This document shows positions 9,601 to 18,806 of a stretch of 64,000 nt of DNA, piece after piece. The stretch covers positions 62,001 to 126,000 of the forward strand of contig NZ_KB892801.1 in assembly GCF_000373925.1 (NCBI RefSeq), in the 5' to 3' direction. Below the pieces are notes generated by a model. That model did not search any database. It worked only from the letters and a program-made list of their open reading frames with translations, and was not told the origin of the DNA. Source of the DNA: Actinopolymorpha alba DSM 45243. GTDB taxonomy: Bacteria; Actinomycetota; Actinomycetes; Propionibacteriales; Actinopolymorphaceae. Both the position numbers and the translations under genes were made by a program. Position 1 is the stretch's first letter. Every line of letters begins with the position of its first letter.

Positions 9601-9636
9601 TGCGAGGCTCCAGGTCCCCTTGGTTGGGTCCTCGCA
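9601..9636. terminator. Weak bidirectional hairpin between convergent tilS and DJ-1 genes
   Basis: Arms TGCGAGG (9601-9607) and CCTCGCA (9630-9636) enclose GGTCCCCTTGGTTGGGTCC, which can extend the stem. It is placed between two convergent genes but has no T run. Confidence 0.35.
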
Positions 9637-9645
9637 CAGCGGGCT

Positions 9646-10338
9646 TTACTTGAGCACCTTGAGGAGTTCTTGTGCCAGGGGCGCGGCGGAGGCGGGGTTC
9701 TGCCCGGTGCGTAGGTTGCGATCCTCGACTGTGTACGGCTTCCAGATCTCGCCGCGGCTGAAGTGGACGCCCATGTTGATGAGTTCGTCCTCAAGCAGCC
9801 ACCTGGCTTTTGCGGCCAACCCGACGGCGTCTTCTTCGTCGTTGGTGTAGGCCGTGACCCGGTAGCCGGCGAAAGGTGAAACGCCGTGACGTCGGGCGGC
9901 CAGCATGGCAGCGGGCGCGTGGCAGACGATGGCAAGGGGCTTGCCCGAGGCGAGCGCCGCGGTCAGCAGCCGGCCCGAGTCGGCGTTGACCCACAGGTCC
10001 TCCATCGGACCGTGGCCACCCGGATAGTAGACGGCGTCGTAGTCCTCCAGCCGGGCGCTCGCCAGCTCGATCGGCCGCCGGAGTTCCTCGGCGGACCGCA
10101 GGGTTCCCTCCTGCTCAAGGGCGATCTGCTCACTGCCGGCCATCGAGGGGCGCAGACTCATCACGTCCACGTACGGCACAACGCCGTTAGGGGTGGCCAC
10201 CACGACCTCATGGCCGGCCCCGGTGAGCGCACTGTAGGGGGCCGCGAACTCTTCGGCCCAGTAGCCGGTCGGATGCCTGGTGCCGTCTCTGAGCGTCCAA
10301 TAACTCGCTCCGGTCATCACGAACAGGATCCTTGCCAC
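9646..10338 (-). CDS. DJ-1/PfpI family glutamine amidotransferase-like protein
   Basis: About 230 residues. I choose the GTG at 10338 (MARILFVMTGA) because GAGGTG lies 6 bp upstream; GTG at 10347 would add three residues. The class I glutamine amidotransferase fold is recognisable: the nucleophilic elbow AIVCHAPAAM carries the catalytic Cys, with an acidic residue in YYPGGHGPMED. The architecture resembles Hsp31-like holdases/glyoxalases of the ThiJ/PfpI group, which act on methylglyoxal or damaged proteins. The biochemical role of this copy is unknown. It lies on the minus strand inside an otherwise plus-strand core block, suggesting a later insertion. Confidence 0.88.
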   Translation of the reverse strand: MARILFVMTGASYWTLRDGTRHPTGYWAEEFAAPYSALTGAGHEVVVATPNGVVPYVDVMSLRPSMAGSEQIALEQEGTLRSAEELRRPIELASARLEDYDAVYYPGGHGPMEDLWVNADSGRLLTAALASGKPLAIVCHAPAAMLAARRHGVSPFAGYRVTAYTNDEEDAVGLAAKARWLLEDELINMGVHFSRGEIWKPYTVEDRNLRTGQNPASAAPLAQELLKVLK

Positions 10339-10675
10339 GGAAATCACCTCGTCGTCACAGTCCGGCCGTATGCCTGCAATTCCATAGGCCGAATGGGTGC
10401 ACGTGGACTGCGGCGCCAGGTACGGCGCTCGCGGTCATCACTGCCTGAGGTGGGAGTGCCGCACTCGCGCGCCTTGCCAGTCTAATGGCGCCGAAGGACG
10501 GGACCGGGGCCGCCGCGCTGCTCGCACCTGGCTGTGGCACGCTGGCCTCGAGCTGGGCCTGCGCCCTTCCATGCGTGGGGAGTTCGAGGTTCGTCGTGCC
10601 CTTCGCGCGCTGTCCCTCAGGGCGGCACGGCCCGGCGTCACCTGCCCGTATCGAGAAGACCCCGCGGAGACCTTG
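10339..10675. other. Intergenic region between DJ-1 and hpt
   Basis: This is 337 bp of divergent intergenic DNA that must hold the promoters of both genes. The hpt reading frame is open through most of it, but the codons there do not resemble any hypoxanthine phosphoribosyltransferase N-terminus. I see no convincing hairpin or repeat. Confidence 0.5.
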
Positions 10676-11236
<561 letters not shown>

Positions 11237-11630
11237 CAGACCGCGACCGCCGGAGGGCCGGGTGACGCGGCGTCCGTACGCCGACACCGCTACCGTTGAC
11301 CGCGCGCGGGTAACCGGCCGTTGATCGTCGAGGTGTCGAGAGACGGGTCCGTGGGTAGGTAGACCCTATTTATGGCTCCGGGGGACGCTTGTCCCACGAG
11401 CTTGGGAACACTCGGCCTGACCTGCGTCGTTGCGAAGGTGAGAAGGGTAAGCCAGAGTACGCCGCGTCCGCGCCAGCGATCAGGCCCGTGTACGGTCGTA
11501 CTCTCCCCACGGCGTGTGGGGCGAGAGCGGTGCGATCACCGTTCGCGGGACTGTTGTTCTGGTGCGCCGCAGCGCCGATGGGCGCTGCGGGCTGATGAGC
11601 AGGAGGGACGGGGCCGCAAGCCTCGGGAGT
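11237..11630. other. Leader region between hpt and ftsH
   Basis: This is 394 bp without a convincing gene. A small hairpin, GGGAC-GCTT-GTCCC, lies at 11382-11395. The ftsH frame is open from 11514, but conservation of the protein begins at 11631. The length suggests ftsH has its own promoter and a substantial 5' leader. No known riboswitch class is recognisable. Confidence 0.45.
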
Positions 11631-13664
11631 ATGGACGTCAAGCGATTCTTCCGCGGGCCGATCTTCTGGATCGCCGTACTCATCATCGTGATCCTGCTCG
11701 TCGGAGATCTGATCACCCGATCGGGCGGTTTCAAGCCGGAAGACACCTACAAGGTGGTCGACCAGATCAGGAACGACAAGGTCGCTTCCGCCGTCATTGT
11801 CGGCGGCACCGACCAGGAGATCCGGATCACGACCAAGAGCGGCGAGAAGTTCACTGCCGCGTGGGTCAACGGTCAGGACCTCGAGTTGCAGAAGCTGCTG
11901 CAGCAGAAGGCTGACCAGAAGAAGCTGCCTCAGGGCTACAACGTCGAGATCGCGCAGCCCAGTCTGATCGGCTCACTGATCTCCACCTTGTTGCCGTTCA
12001 TCCTGATCGCGCTGTTGTTCCTGTTCCTGATGAACCAGTTCCAGGGCGGCGGCAGCCGGGTGATGAACTTCGGCAAGTCCAAGGCCAAGCTGATCAGCAA
12101 GGACACCCCCAAGACCACCTTCGCTGACGTGGCCGGGTGTGACGAGGCGATCGAGGAACTCGGCGAGATCAAGGAGTTCCTGCAGGAGCCGGCGAAGTTC
12201 CAGGCAGTTGGCGCCAAGATCCCCAAGGGCGTGCTGTTGTACGGCCAGCCGGGGACCGGCAAGACCCTCCTCGCCCGCGCGGTGGCTGGTGAGGCCGGCG
12301 TTCCCTTCTACTCGATCTCCGGTTCCGACTTCGTCGAGATGTTCGTGGGTGTCGGTGCCTCCCGGGTCCGTGACCTGTTCGAGCAGGCCAAGGCCAATGC
12401 GCCGGCGATCGTGTTCATCGACGAGATCGACGCCGTTGGTCGGCACCGTGGTGCGGGCCTCGGCGGTGGCCACGACGAGCGCGAGCAGACCCTCAACCAG
12501 CTGCTGGTCGAGATGGACGGCTTCGACGTCCGTGGTGGTGTCATCCTCATCGCCGCCACCAACCGCCCCGACATCCTTGACCCGGCGCTGCTGCGTCCGG
12601 GCCGGTTCGACCGGCAGATCAGTGTCGAGGCCCCCGACCTGGTCGGCCGCAACAAGATCCTCCAGGTGCACGCGCGCGGCAAGCCCGTCGCTCCTGGCGT
12701 CGACCTCCTCGCGGTCGCCCGGCGGACCCCCGGCTTCAGCGGCGCGGACCTCGCGAACGTCCTCAACGAGGCGGCCCTGCTCACCGCCCGCCAAAACAAG
12801 AAGCTCATCGACGACGAGGCCCTCGACGAGGCGATCGACCGGGTCATCGCGGGTCCGCAGAAGCGCACCCGCCTGATGAGCGAGAAGGAAAGGAAGATCA
12901 CCGCTTACCACGAGGGCGGGCACGCTCTCGTCGCGGCGGCGCTGCCGGGCACCGACCCGGTGCACAAGGTCACGATCCTTCCGCGCGGCCGGGCCCTCGG
13001 CTACACCATGGTGCTGCCCGACGAAGACAAATACAGCACCACGCGTTCGGAGATGCTCGACAAGCTCGCGTACATGTTGGGCGGCCGGGCCGCGGAGGAG
13101 CTGGTCTTCCACGACCCGACGACTGGCGCGGCCAACGACATCGAGAAGGCGTCGGCGCTCGCGCGGGCGATGGTCACGCAGTACGGCATGACCGAGCGTC
13201 TGGGCGCGATCAGGTTCGGCGAGAACAACAGCGAACCCTTCCTCGGCCGCGACCTCGGCCACCAGCGCAACTACTCCGAGGAGGTTGCCGCGCTGGTCGA
13301 CGAGGAGGTACGCCGGCTCGTCGACACCGCGCACCAGGAGGCGTTCGACATCCTGGTCGACAACCGCGACATCCTCGACAGCCTCGTGCTGGAGCTGTTC
13401 GAGAAGGAGACCCTCGACAAGGCACAGGTCGAGCAGGTGTTCGCCTCGATCCGGCGGCGTCCTGAGCGGCCCGCGTGGACCGGCTCGCCCACCCGGCGTC
13501 CATCGGAGGTCCCGCCGGTGGAGGTGCCGAAGTCGATCTCGCCCAACGGCCAGAACCCCGAAGGCGGATTGGTGATCGCCCCGGCACCCGAAGGTGAGCC
13601 CGACGTCCAGGAGGGTCGCTCGCAAGGCGAACCCAACCCCAACTCCGGCTCCCCCCGGGCCTAG
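11631..13664 (+). CDS. ftsH: ATP-dependent zinc metalloprotease FtsH
   Basis: I place the start at ATG 11631 ([16 protein letters not shown]), which matches other actinomycete FtsH N-termini, although the nearest GGGAG is very close; this gives 677 residues. There are two membrane segments (about 10-26 and 110-133) flanking a small extracytoplasmic domain. The AAA domain has Walker A GQPGTGKT near residue 204, Walker [12 protein letters not shown] and the second region of homology. The zinc site HEGGH lies near residue 426. The C-terminal 60 residues are Pro/Asn-rich and probably disordered. FtsH degrades misassembled membrane proteins and selected regulators. Confidence 0.97.
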   Translation: MDVKRFFRGPIFWIAVLIIVILLVGDLITRSGGFKPEDTYKVVDQIRNDKVASAVIVGGTDQEIRITTKSGEKFTAAWVNGQDLELQKLLQQKADQKKLPQGYNVEIAQPSLIGSLISTLLPFILIALLFLFLMNQFQGGGSRVMNFGKSKAKLISKDTPKTTFADVAGCDEAIEELGEIKEFLQEPAKFQAVGAKIPKGVLLYGQPGTGKTLLARAVAGEAGVPFYSISGSDFVEMFVGVGASRVRDLFEQAKANAPAIVFIDEIDAVGRHRGAGLGGGHDEREQTLNQLLVEMDGFDVRGGVILIAATNRPDILDPALLRPGRFDRQISVEAPDLVGRNKILQVHARGKPVAPGVDLLAVARRTPGFSGADLANVLNEAALLTARQNKKLIDDEALDEAIDRVIAGPQKRTRLMSEKERKITAYHEGGHALVAAALPGTDPVHKVTILPRGRALGYTMVLPDEDKYSTTRSEMLDKLAYMLGGRAAEELVFHDPTTGAANDIEKASALARAMVTQYGMTERLGAIRFGENNSEPFLGRDLGHQRNYSEEVAALVDEEVRRLVDTAHQEAFDILVDNRDILDSLVLELFEKETLDKAQVEQVFASIRRRPERPAWTGSPTRRPSEVPPVEVPKSISPNGQNPEGGLVIAPAPEGEPDVQEGRSQGEPNPNSGSPRA

Positions 13665-13726
13665 ATGGCTAACTCCAAGGGGAAGTCGCTCGCGACCACG
13701 GCCTCCGACGGGAGGGTGGGACTGCG

Positions 13727-14332
13727 GTGAGTGTCCCGATTGACCTTCGCGAGATGACCGAGGTCCCGCCGTTCGACCACGAGCGTGCTGAGCGCGCGAT
13801 CCGCGAGCTCCTCGTGGCCGTCGGCGAGGACCCCGATCGGGAGGGCCTGAAGGAGACGCCTGCCCGGGTGGCTCGCGCGTACGCCGAGATGTTCGCGGGG
13901 CTGCGGATGACGCCTGACGCCGTGCTCTCGACGACGTTCGACCTCGGCCACGACGAGATGGTGCTCGTCAAGGACATCGAGGTCTGGTCAGTGTGCGAAC
14001 ACCACCTGGTGCCGTTCACCGGCGTCGCACACATCGGCTACGTCCCTAACGACCGAGGCCAGATCACCGGCCTGTCCAAGCTCGCCCGGCTGGTCGACGT
14101 CTTCGCCAAGCGGCCGCAGGTGCAGGAACGCCTGACCACCCAGATCGCCGACTCGCTGGTCCGCATCCTCGAGCCCCGCGGCGTGATCGTCGTGATCGAG
14201 TGCGAGCACCTGTGCATGACGATGCGAGGAGTCCGCAAGCCGGGCGCCAAGACCGTGACCTCCGCGGTGCGCGGCCAGCTTCGCGACCCCGCGACCCGGG
14301 CCGAGGCGATGAGCCTGATCATCGGCGCCTGA
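13727..14332 (+). CDS. folE: GTP cyclohydrolase I
   Basis: A 201-residue enzyme starting at GTG 13727 behind GGGAGGGTGGG. It converts GTP to dihydroneopterin triphosphate, the first step of folate synthesis. Zinc ligands are visible in VCEHHLVPF (Cys and His near residues 90-92) and [11 protein letters not shown] (second Cys near 161). The [20 protein letters not shown] stretch is the family hallmark. It lies 62 bp after ftsH, as in related genomes, and folP, folB and folK follow about 2 kb later. The stop codon sits inside a tandem 18-bp repeat. Confidence 0.97.
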   Translation: MSVPIDLREMTEVPPFDHERAERAIRELLVAVGEDPDREGLKETPARVARAYAEMFAGLRMTPDAVLSTTFDLGHDEMVLVKDIEVWSVCEHHLVPFTGVAHIGYVPNDRGQITGLSKLARLVDVFAKRPQVQERLTTQIADSLVRILEPRGVIVVIECEHLCMTMRGVRKPGAKTVTSAVRGQLRDPATRAEAMSLIIGA

Positions 14333-14398
14333 CAGCTCCGCCGTGCCTGACAGCTCCGTGGCGCCTGACAGCTCCGCCGTGCCTGACCGATCCGCGTA
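14327..14398. repeat. Four tandem 18-bp units carrying the folE stop codon
   Basis: Units of the form GCCTGACAGCTCCGCCGT start at 14327, 14345, 14363 and 14381; the first three are nearly identical and the fourth is diverged. Because 18 is a multiple of three, every unit repeats an in-frame TGA of folE. This looks like replication slippage of the gene's end. Confidence 0.8.
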
Positions 14399-14409
14399 CG
14401 TGCCACAAC

Positions 14410-14460
14410 CAGACGCCCCGGCGGCGGGTCCCGTAGGGGAACCGCCAACCGGGGCGTCTG
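14410..14460. terminator. Bidirectional terminator-like hairpin after folE
   Basis: Arms CAGACGCCCCGG (14410-14421) and CCGGGGCGTCTG (14449-14460) are perfect 12-bp complements with a partly paired inner region. It sits between convergent folE and the DUF2795 gene. No T run follows, as is common in high-GC actinomycetes. Confidence 0.7.
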
Positions 14461-14479
14461 TTCGAGAACCTCTGTGAGG

Positions 14480-14743
14480 TTAGAGCCCGACCGGCACGTT
14501 GGGCAGGTGAACCCAGAGCTGGCGCTGGTGGACGTACTGACGGTCGGGGAGTTCTTCAAGCAGGGCGACAAGCTCTGCTCGGGCGCCCTGGGCGCGGGCG
14601 ACGCCCACCAGTTGCCCGCGAGAGGCGGGGCCGACTGCGAACGCGTCGTCGAGGACGTCGAGGATCTCGACCCGGGTGACGGGCTCGGTGGTCGCGACAT
14701 CAACCGCAGGGGCAACGGCGATGTCGACGGTGGCGGTGCTCAT
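14480..14743 (-). CDS. DUF2795 domain small protein
   Basis: An 87-residue protein with a textbook start: AAAGGAG lies 6 bp before ATG 14743. After a short Val/Ala-rich N-terminus, the region EPVTRVEILDVLDDAFAVGP through ELVALLEELPDRQY matches the DUF2795 helical domain common in actinobacteria, where similar proteins contain a D/EALxxLPDRxY pattern. No signal peptide or membrane helix is visible. The function of the domain is unknown; fold resemblance to small DNA-binding or degradation-linked modules has been suggested but is unproven. It stands alone, convergent with folE. Confidence 0.75.
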   Translation of the reverse strand: MSTATVDIAVAPAVDVATTEPVTRVEILDVLDDAFAVGPASRGQLVGVARAQGARAELVALLEELPDRQYVHQRQLWVHLPNVPVGL

Positions 14744-14994
14744 GAAGCTCCTTTCAGCGGCCGGCGGCCTATCCGGCGGCCTGTCCGAGCTAGGTGACCC
14801 ATCCCTCACCCTGAGTCAACGCGCGAACCCTCCTTCAGGCTACGGCTGAACCCGAAAAATTGCCGCGACATCGTGGTGAACGCTCGGAGAATCTCACGGA
14901 CTGTGATAAAGCCGGCGTTTTGCCGTCCAAGCGCTCCTCCACAGCGGCCCCACACCCGCAGCGCGGCAGCCGCACCCCAGCGCAATTGCAGGGG

Positions 14995-16116
14995 TCACCG
15001 CAGGGCAGCGAGCAGCATGGGCAGGGACCGATGCAGCTGGCGTTCCCAGTAACGCCAGCCGTGGGTGCCAGGTCCGTAGAAGTTGGTCACCAGGTGGCGG
15101 GCGCCCAGCCGGGTCAGGCGTTCGGACAGCAGGCGGTTCTCCGACTCCAGCAACGTCTCGAGCGAGCTGGTGGCATCGGGTGGGTCGAACGGTCCGGCCT
15201 CGCCGTTCCCGCAGGAGAGATAGACCGGCAGGTTCCGGAGCCGAGCGGCCAGGTCAACCGGGTTGTGCGCGGCCCAGATCCCAGCCTGCGCGTCCGGATC
15301 GCCCCACAGCGCCAGCGGGTCCGGCACGTTGCTCGCCGCGATGGAGAGGGCGAGATCGGAGGCGCCGGGCGTGTGGCGGGTGTCCACGACGCCGCTGTAC
15401 GACGCCGCGGCGCGGAACATCCCGGGGTTCCGAGCGGCGTACGACAGCGCACCGAACCCACCCATCGACAGGCCGGCGATCACCCGGTGGTTGCTCGCGC
15501 CGTACCCGCGTTCCAGGATCTGGCGGACCTCCGTGAGGTGGAACGTCTCCCATGCGGGCGGCCCGCCGGCTCCGGCGTTCCACCAGTCGCTGTAAAAGCC
15601 CGCTCGGCCGGCCTCGGGCATCACCACGAGAACGCCACGGAGTTCGGGGATGGAGGCGACGTCGGTGCTCCGGGTCCAGCTGAGGTAGCTGGCGCAGCAT
15701 CCGTGCAGTAGGAAGAGCACCGGCCACCGCTGGCCTGGACGGCGGTTCTCCCAGCCGTCGGGAGTCAGCAACCGGACCTTGGCGGTCGTGGCGAGGGCGG
15801 GGGAGGAGATCGTCAGGTCGACCAGGTTGGCGGCGACGCGTACCTCGTCGACGACTCTCGCGCCGTTGCTCGCCTGGACCGGAACCGGCGGGCGTTCGCC
15901 GGAGGCGTCCTCGGCCCCCGCCCGCGCGGTGCCGGTGCTGAGCAGTCCCGCGATCATGAACAGGCAAAGGAGGAGTACGGCGACGAACGGCGCCCGCATG
16001 GGACGCTCTACGATCGCGCCGAGCGGGCGGTGGGCCCTGCGGGCGAAGCCCGTGGGGGTCGGATCCCACCCAGCGGAACGCGTACGCGGTGGTTCGAAGC
16101 GACGTGGCGACGTCAT
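14995..16116 (-). CDS. Secreted alpha/beta-hydrolase esterase, antigen 85/esterase D-like
   Basis: A 373-residue protein whose ATG follows CAGGAGG by 6 bp. A basic, about 40-residue n-region precedes a hydrophobic segment (44-60) ending near ARAGA, so it is exported or anchored. The hydrolase core shows the oxyanion stretch LFLLHGCCASYLSW and the nucleophile elbow GLSMGG with Ser217. The catalytic His is probably in FYGPGTHGWRYWERQL. These features fit the Ag85/FrmB-like esterase family, whose members act as mycolyltransferases or general acyl esterases; this organism type is unlikely to have mycolates, so a carbohydrate or acyl esterase is more likely. Codons for residues 19-30 lie in a segment resembling the ppa-dacB repeat. 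Confidence 0.85.
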   Translation of the reverse strand: MTSPRRFEPPRTRSAGWDPTPTGFARRAHRPLGAIVERPMRAPFVAVLLLCLFMIAGLLSTGTARAGAEDASGERPPVPVQASNGARVVDEVRVAANLVDLTISSPALATTAKVRLLTPDGWENRRPGQRWPVLFLLHGCCASYLSWTRSTDVASIPELRGVLVVMPEAGRAGFYSDWWNAGAGGPPAWETFHLTEVRQILERGYGASNHRVIAGLSMGGFGALSYAARNPGMFRAAASYSGVVDTRHTPGASDLALSIAASNVPDPLALWGDPDAQAGIWAAHNPVDLAARLRNLPVYLSCGNGEAGPFDPPDATSSLETLLESENRLLSERLTRLGARHLVTNFYGPGTHGWRYWERQLHRSLPMLLAALR

Positions 16117-16246
16117 AAGCGGCCTCCTGAGTGGTTGCCGGCGGTGTCGCGCTGAACGTCGTCGACCTGGTGAGTCCCGTCAAGCGTCCCAGCCGCCGTT
16201 GGTCGGCCAGGCCCGGAGCGGAAGCGTCCGCGGAGGGGAGGAGGAT

Positions 16247-17128
16247 ATGGGAGTGAACGGCGTTCCGAAGGGCTCTGTGGCTGGGCTTCCCACGCCTCCT
16301 CGGGCACTGGTGATGGGAGTGCTCAACGTCACCCCCGACTCGTTCTCCGACGGAGGTCTGTGGCTCGAGCCCGAGCGCGCGATCGCCCACGGCCATGAGC
16401 TGTTGGCCGAGGGGGCCGACCTCATCGACGTCGGAGGCGAGTCGACCCGGCCCGGCGCCGCCCGGCCGTCGGAGCAGGAGGAGTTGCGCCGCGTCATCCC
16501 TGTCGTACGCGCCCTTGTCGAGGCCGGCGCCCAGGTGTCGATCGACACGATGCGCGCGCGGGTCGCCCACGAGGCGATCGAGGCGGGTGCGGTTCTGGTC
16601 AATGACGTGTCCGGCGGCCTGGCTGACCCGGAGATGCTGCCGATGGTGGCGTCGTCGGGGGTGGCGTACGTCAGCATGCACTGGCGGGGGTTCTCAGACC
16701 AGATGCAGAGCAGGGCGGTCTACGACGACGTGGTGGCGGAGGTGATCAAGGGGCTGCGTTCTCGGGCCGAGGCGGCGTACGCAGCGGGAATTCCGGCTGA
16801 ACGGATCGCGATCGACCCTGGCCTGGGCTTCGCGAAGACCGGGGAGCACAACTGGACTCTCCTCGCCGCCCTCGACCGGCTGACCGCGGTTGGCCACCCG
16901 GTGCTGCTCGCCGCGTCCCGCAAGACGTTCCTCGGGACTCTGCTCTCCGACCCCGCGACCGGCCGGCCGCGGCGTACGGTCGAGCGCGACGACGCCAGCG
17001 TGGCGATCGCCGTTCTCGCCGCTCGGGCCGGGGTGTGGTGCGTCCGTGCCCACGCGGTCCGCCCGACGCTGGACGCGGTGAAGGTCGCGGCCCGTTGGGG
17101 TGCCGAGGAGGCGGGTACCAGCCCCTAA
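16247..17128 (+). CDS. folP: Dihydropteroate synthase
   Basis: A 293-residue enzyme starting at ATG 16247 behind GGAGGGGAGGAGGAT. It joins p-aminobenzoate to dihydropterin pyrophosphate, the step blocked by sulfonamides. Both family signatures are visible: MGVLNVTPDSFSDGG near residue 24, and GADLIDVGGESTRPGA; DPGLGFAKTGEHN and AASRKTFLG follow in the expected order. It begins the folP-folB-folK run and is divergent from the esterase gene across 130 bp. The 152-bp gap to folB leaves co-transcription open. Confidence 0.97.
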   Translation: MGVNGVPKGSVAGLPTPPRALVMGVLNVTPDSFSDGGLWLEPERAIAHGHELLAEGADLIDVGGESTRPGAARPSEQEELRRVIPVVRALVEAGAQVSIDTMRARVAHEAIEAGAVLVNDVSGGLADPEMLPMVASSGVAYVSMHWRGFSDQMQSRAVYDDVVAEVIKGLRSRAEAAYAAGIPAERIAIDPGLGFAKTGEHNWTLLAALDRLTAVGHPVLLAASRKTFLGTLLSDPATGRPRRTVERDDASVAIAVLAARAGVWCVRAHAVRPTLDAVKVAARWGAEEAGTSP

Positions 17129-17280
17129 CATCGTCGCGGCGGAAGCCGGCATCTCACGGCGGATCGGAAGAAAGGGGGTACCTCTGGTTGTCGTCAGACA
17201 TATGACCGCCGGTACTGTCGTGCGAGGGATTCTCGGCGACCGAGGGATTCTGGTGACAGAGGACAGGAAGGAGGGACGCG

Positions 17281-17643
17281 ATGGCTGACCAGATCACGCT
17301 TCGGGGGCTCCGGGTGTTTGGACACCATGGCGTCCATCCGGAGGAACGCGCCAACGGCCAGCCGTTCGTCATCGACGTGGTGCTGGGAGTCGACACCCGT
17401 CCGGCGGCGCGCACAGACGACCTGACCCAGACAGTGGACTATTCCCTTCTCGCGACGCGGGTCGCCGACGCGGTGAGCAAGGATCCCGTGGACCTCATCG
17501 AGACGGTGGCGCAGCGCGTCGCCGACGTGTGCCTCGAGCAGCCGAGCGTCGCGGATGTCGAGGTCACCATTCACAAGCCCGAGGCGCCTGTCGGCGTGCA
17601 GCTCGACGACGTCGCCGTGACCATTCACCGGAGCCGCACGTGA
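17281..17643 (+). CDS. folB: Dihydroneopterin aldolase
   Basis: A 120-residue protein with AGGAAGGAGGG before its ATG. DQITLRGLRVFGHHGVHPEE is the standard FolB N-terminus, and the catalytic Lys lies in TIHKPEAPV near the C-terminus. Glu in LIETVAQRVAD binds the pterin. The tunnel-fold octameric enzyme cleaves dihydroneopterin to 6-hydroxymethyl-dihydropterin and glycolaldehyde. Its stop overlaps the folK start in a GTGA arrangement, so the two are translationally coupled. Confidence 0.96.
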   Translation: MADQITLRGLRVFGHHGVHPEERANGQPFVIDVVLGVDTRPAARTDDLTQTVDYSLLATRVADAVSKDPVDLIETVAQRVADVCLEQPSVADVEVTIHKPEAPVGVQLDDVAVTIHRSRT

Positions 17644-18206
17644 CCGAGACGCCCAACCCACACATCATCGATGCCGACACGTTGACCGGCGGTCTGCGCC
17701 CGATCAGGCGTGTGGTCCTTGCGCTTGGTAGCAACCTTGGCGACCGTGCGGCCAACCTTCAGGGTGCCCTCAACGCTCTCGCGGACACCCCGGACGTGGA
17801 GGTCGTGGGTGTCTCGCCGGTGTACGAGACCGCGCCGGTTGGTGCCCCGGAGGGCTCGCCCGACTTCCTCAACGCGGTGGTCGTCGCCGACTCGACACTG
17901 CACGCACGGACCCTGCTCGAACGCGCGTTGGCGATCGAGGACGCGTTCGGTCGGGTCCGCACCGAGCCCGGAGCGCCCCGCACCCTTGACGTCGACCTGG
18001 TCGTGGTCGGCGACAAGGTGATCAACGAGGACGACTTCGTCCTCCCGCATCCACGGGCGCATGAGCGGGCGTTCGTGGTGGTCCCATGGTCCGCGGTTGA
18101 TGGCGATGGCGAGATCCCCGGGCACGGGCGGGTCGGCGACCTTGCCCACGGGGTCGACGTCAGGACGATCACCCGTGTGGACGGTCTCGAGCTCAGGCTC
18201 GAGTGA
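17640..18206 (+). CDS. folK: 6-hydroxymethyl-7,8-dihydropterin pyrophosphokinase
   Basis: A 188-residue protein from GTG 17640, overlapping the folB stop by 3 bp. After a 22-residue extension, VVLALGSNLGDRAANLQ is the HPPK N-terminal signature, followed by VSPVYETAPVG, and RTLDVDLVVVGD with the two Mg-binding Asp residues. LPHPRAHERAFVVVPW completes the family set. It transfers pyrophosphate from ATP to hydroxymethyl-dihydropterin, feeding FolP. Its stop overlaps the start of the DUF3180 gene. Confidence 0.96.
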   Translation: MTETPNPHIIDADTLTGGLRPIRRVVLALGSNLGDRAANLQGALNALADTPDVEVVGVSPVYETAPVGAPEGSPDFLNAVVVADSTLHARTLLERALAIEDAFGRVRTEPGAPRTLDVDLVVVGDKVINEDDFVLPHPRAHERAFVVVPWSAVDGDGEIPGHGRVGDLAHGVDVRTITRVDGLELRLE

Positions 18207-18688
18207 GCCCCGTGCGCACCACTCGTCTCACGCTTCTCGTCGTCCTCCTCCTGCTGGGAGGTGCCGTCGGCTGGAGCGGTGTCGCCGTGATGCAGGCGAC
18301 CGGCACCATCGTCGGAAGGGCGCCGTGGTCTGCCGCTGGTGGGCTGGCCTTCTTTGCGGCGCTGCTGCTCGCCGGCGCGTGGTACATGTACGACCGCGTC
18401 CATCGCAAGCGCCGGACGGTCGACGGGCTGACCGCCGTTCGCCTACTTGCCCTGGCCAAGGCGAGCGCGCTCGTCGGCGCGCTGGTGGCAGGTGTGTACG
18501 CGGGCTTCGCGGCGCGCTACCTCCCTGAGTACGGCGTTCCCGACGGTCGCGACCGGGTGATTCGTGGCGGCGTCACAGCGCTCGCCGCGATCGTGGTCGT
18601 CGTGGGAGCACTGCTTCTCGAACGCGCCTGCAAGGTTCCGAAGGGACCCGAAGAGAACGAGAACGCCGAACGCAACCGGCAGCGGTAG
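18203..18688 (+). CDS. DUF3180 membrane protein
   Basis: A 161-residue protein starting at GTG 18203 within the folK stop. Four hydrophobic segments are visible at about residues 8-30, 43-62, 83-103 and 122-140, followed by a charged C-terminal tail ending EENENAERNRQR. DUF3180 proteins are restricted to actinobacteria and routinely follow folK, which is the main basis for this call. Their role is unknown. The overlap argues for translational coupling with folate genes, although that may only reflect operon inheritance. Confidence 0.85.
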   Translation: MSPVRTTRLTLLVVLLLLGGAVGWSGVAVMQATGTIVGRAPWSAAGGLAFFAALLLAGAWYMYDRVHRKRRTVDGLTAVRLLALAKASALVGALVAGVYAGFAARYLPEYGVPDGRDRVIRGGVTALAAIVVVVGALLLERACKVPKGPEENENAERNRQR

Positions 18689-18762
18689 TACGCAGGGCGA
18701 GACAGGAAATCACTGTTCCGTGGTGAGTCCAGGACCTTACGTATGCGACTCTCCGGAAAAGG

Positions 18763-18788
18763 GGGATGTCCTGGCCAATCGACATCCC
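18763..18788. promoter_or_regulatory. Short hairpin just upstream of the 313-residue membrane protein gene
   Basis: Arms GGGATGTC (18763-18770) and GACATCCC (18781-18788) enclose a 10-nt loop, 18 bp before the ATG at 18807. It could be an operator or a hairpin near the ribosome binding site. Confidence 0.35.
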
Positions 18789-18806
18789 AAACCGTAACCT
18801 CTGCGC

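Noticed and set aside
10397-10675. N-terminal extension of hpt by 93 codons
   Set aside because: The frame is open, but the predicted residues do not resemble the family and a ribosome binding site precedes GTG 10676.
11973-13625. A 550-codon open frame antisense to ftsH
   Set aside because: It is an antisense shadow of ftsH with no start context or recognisable domain.
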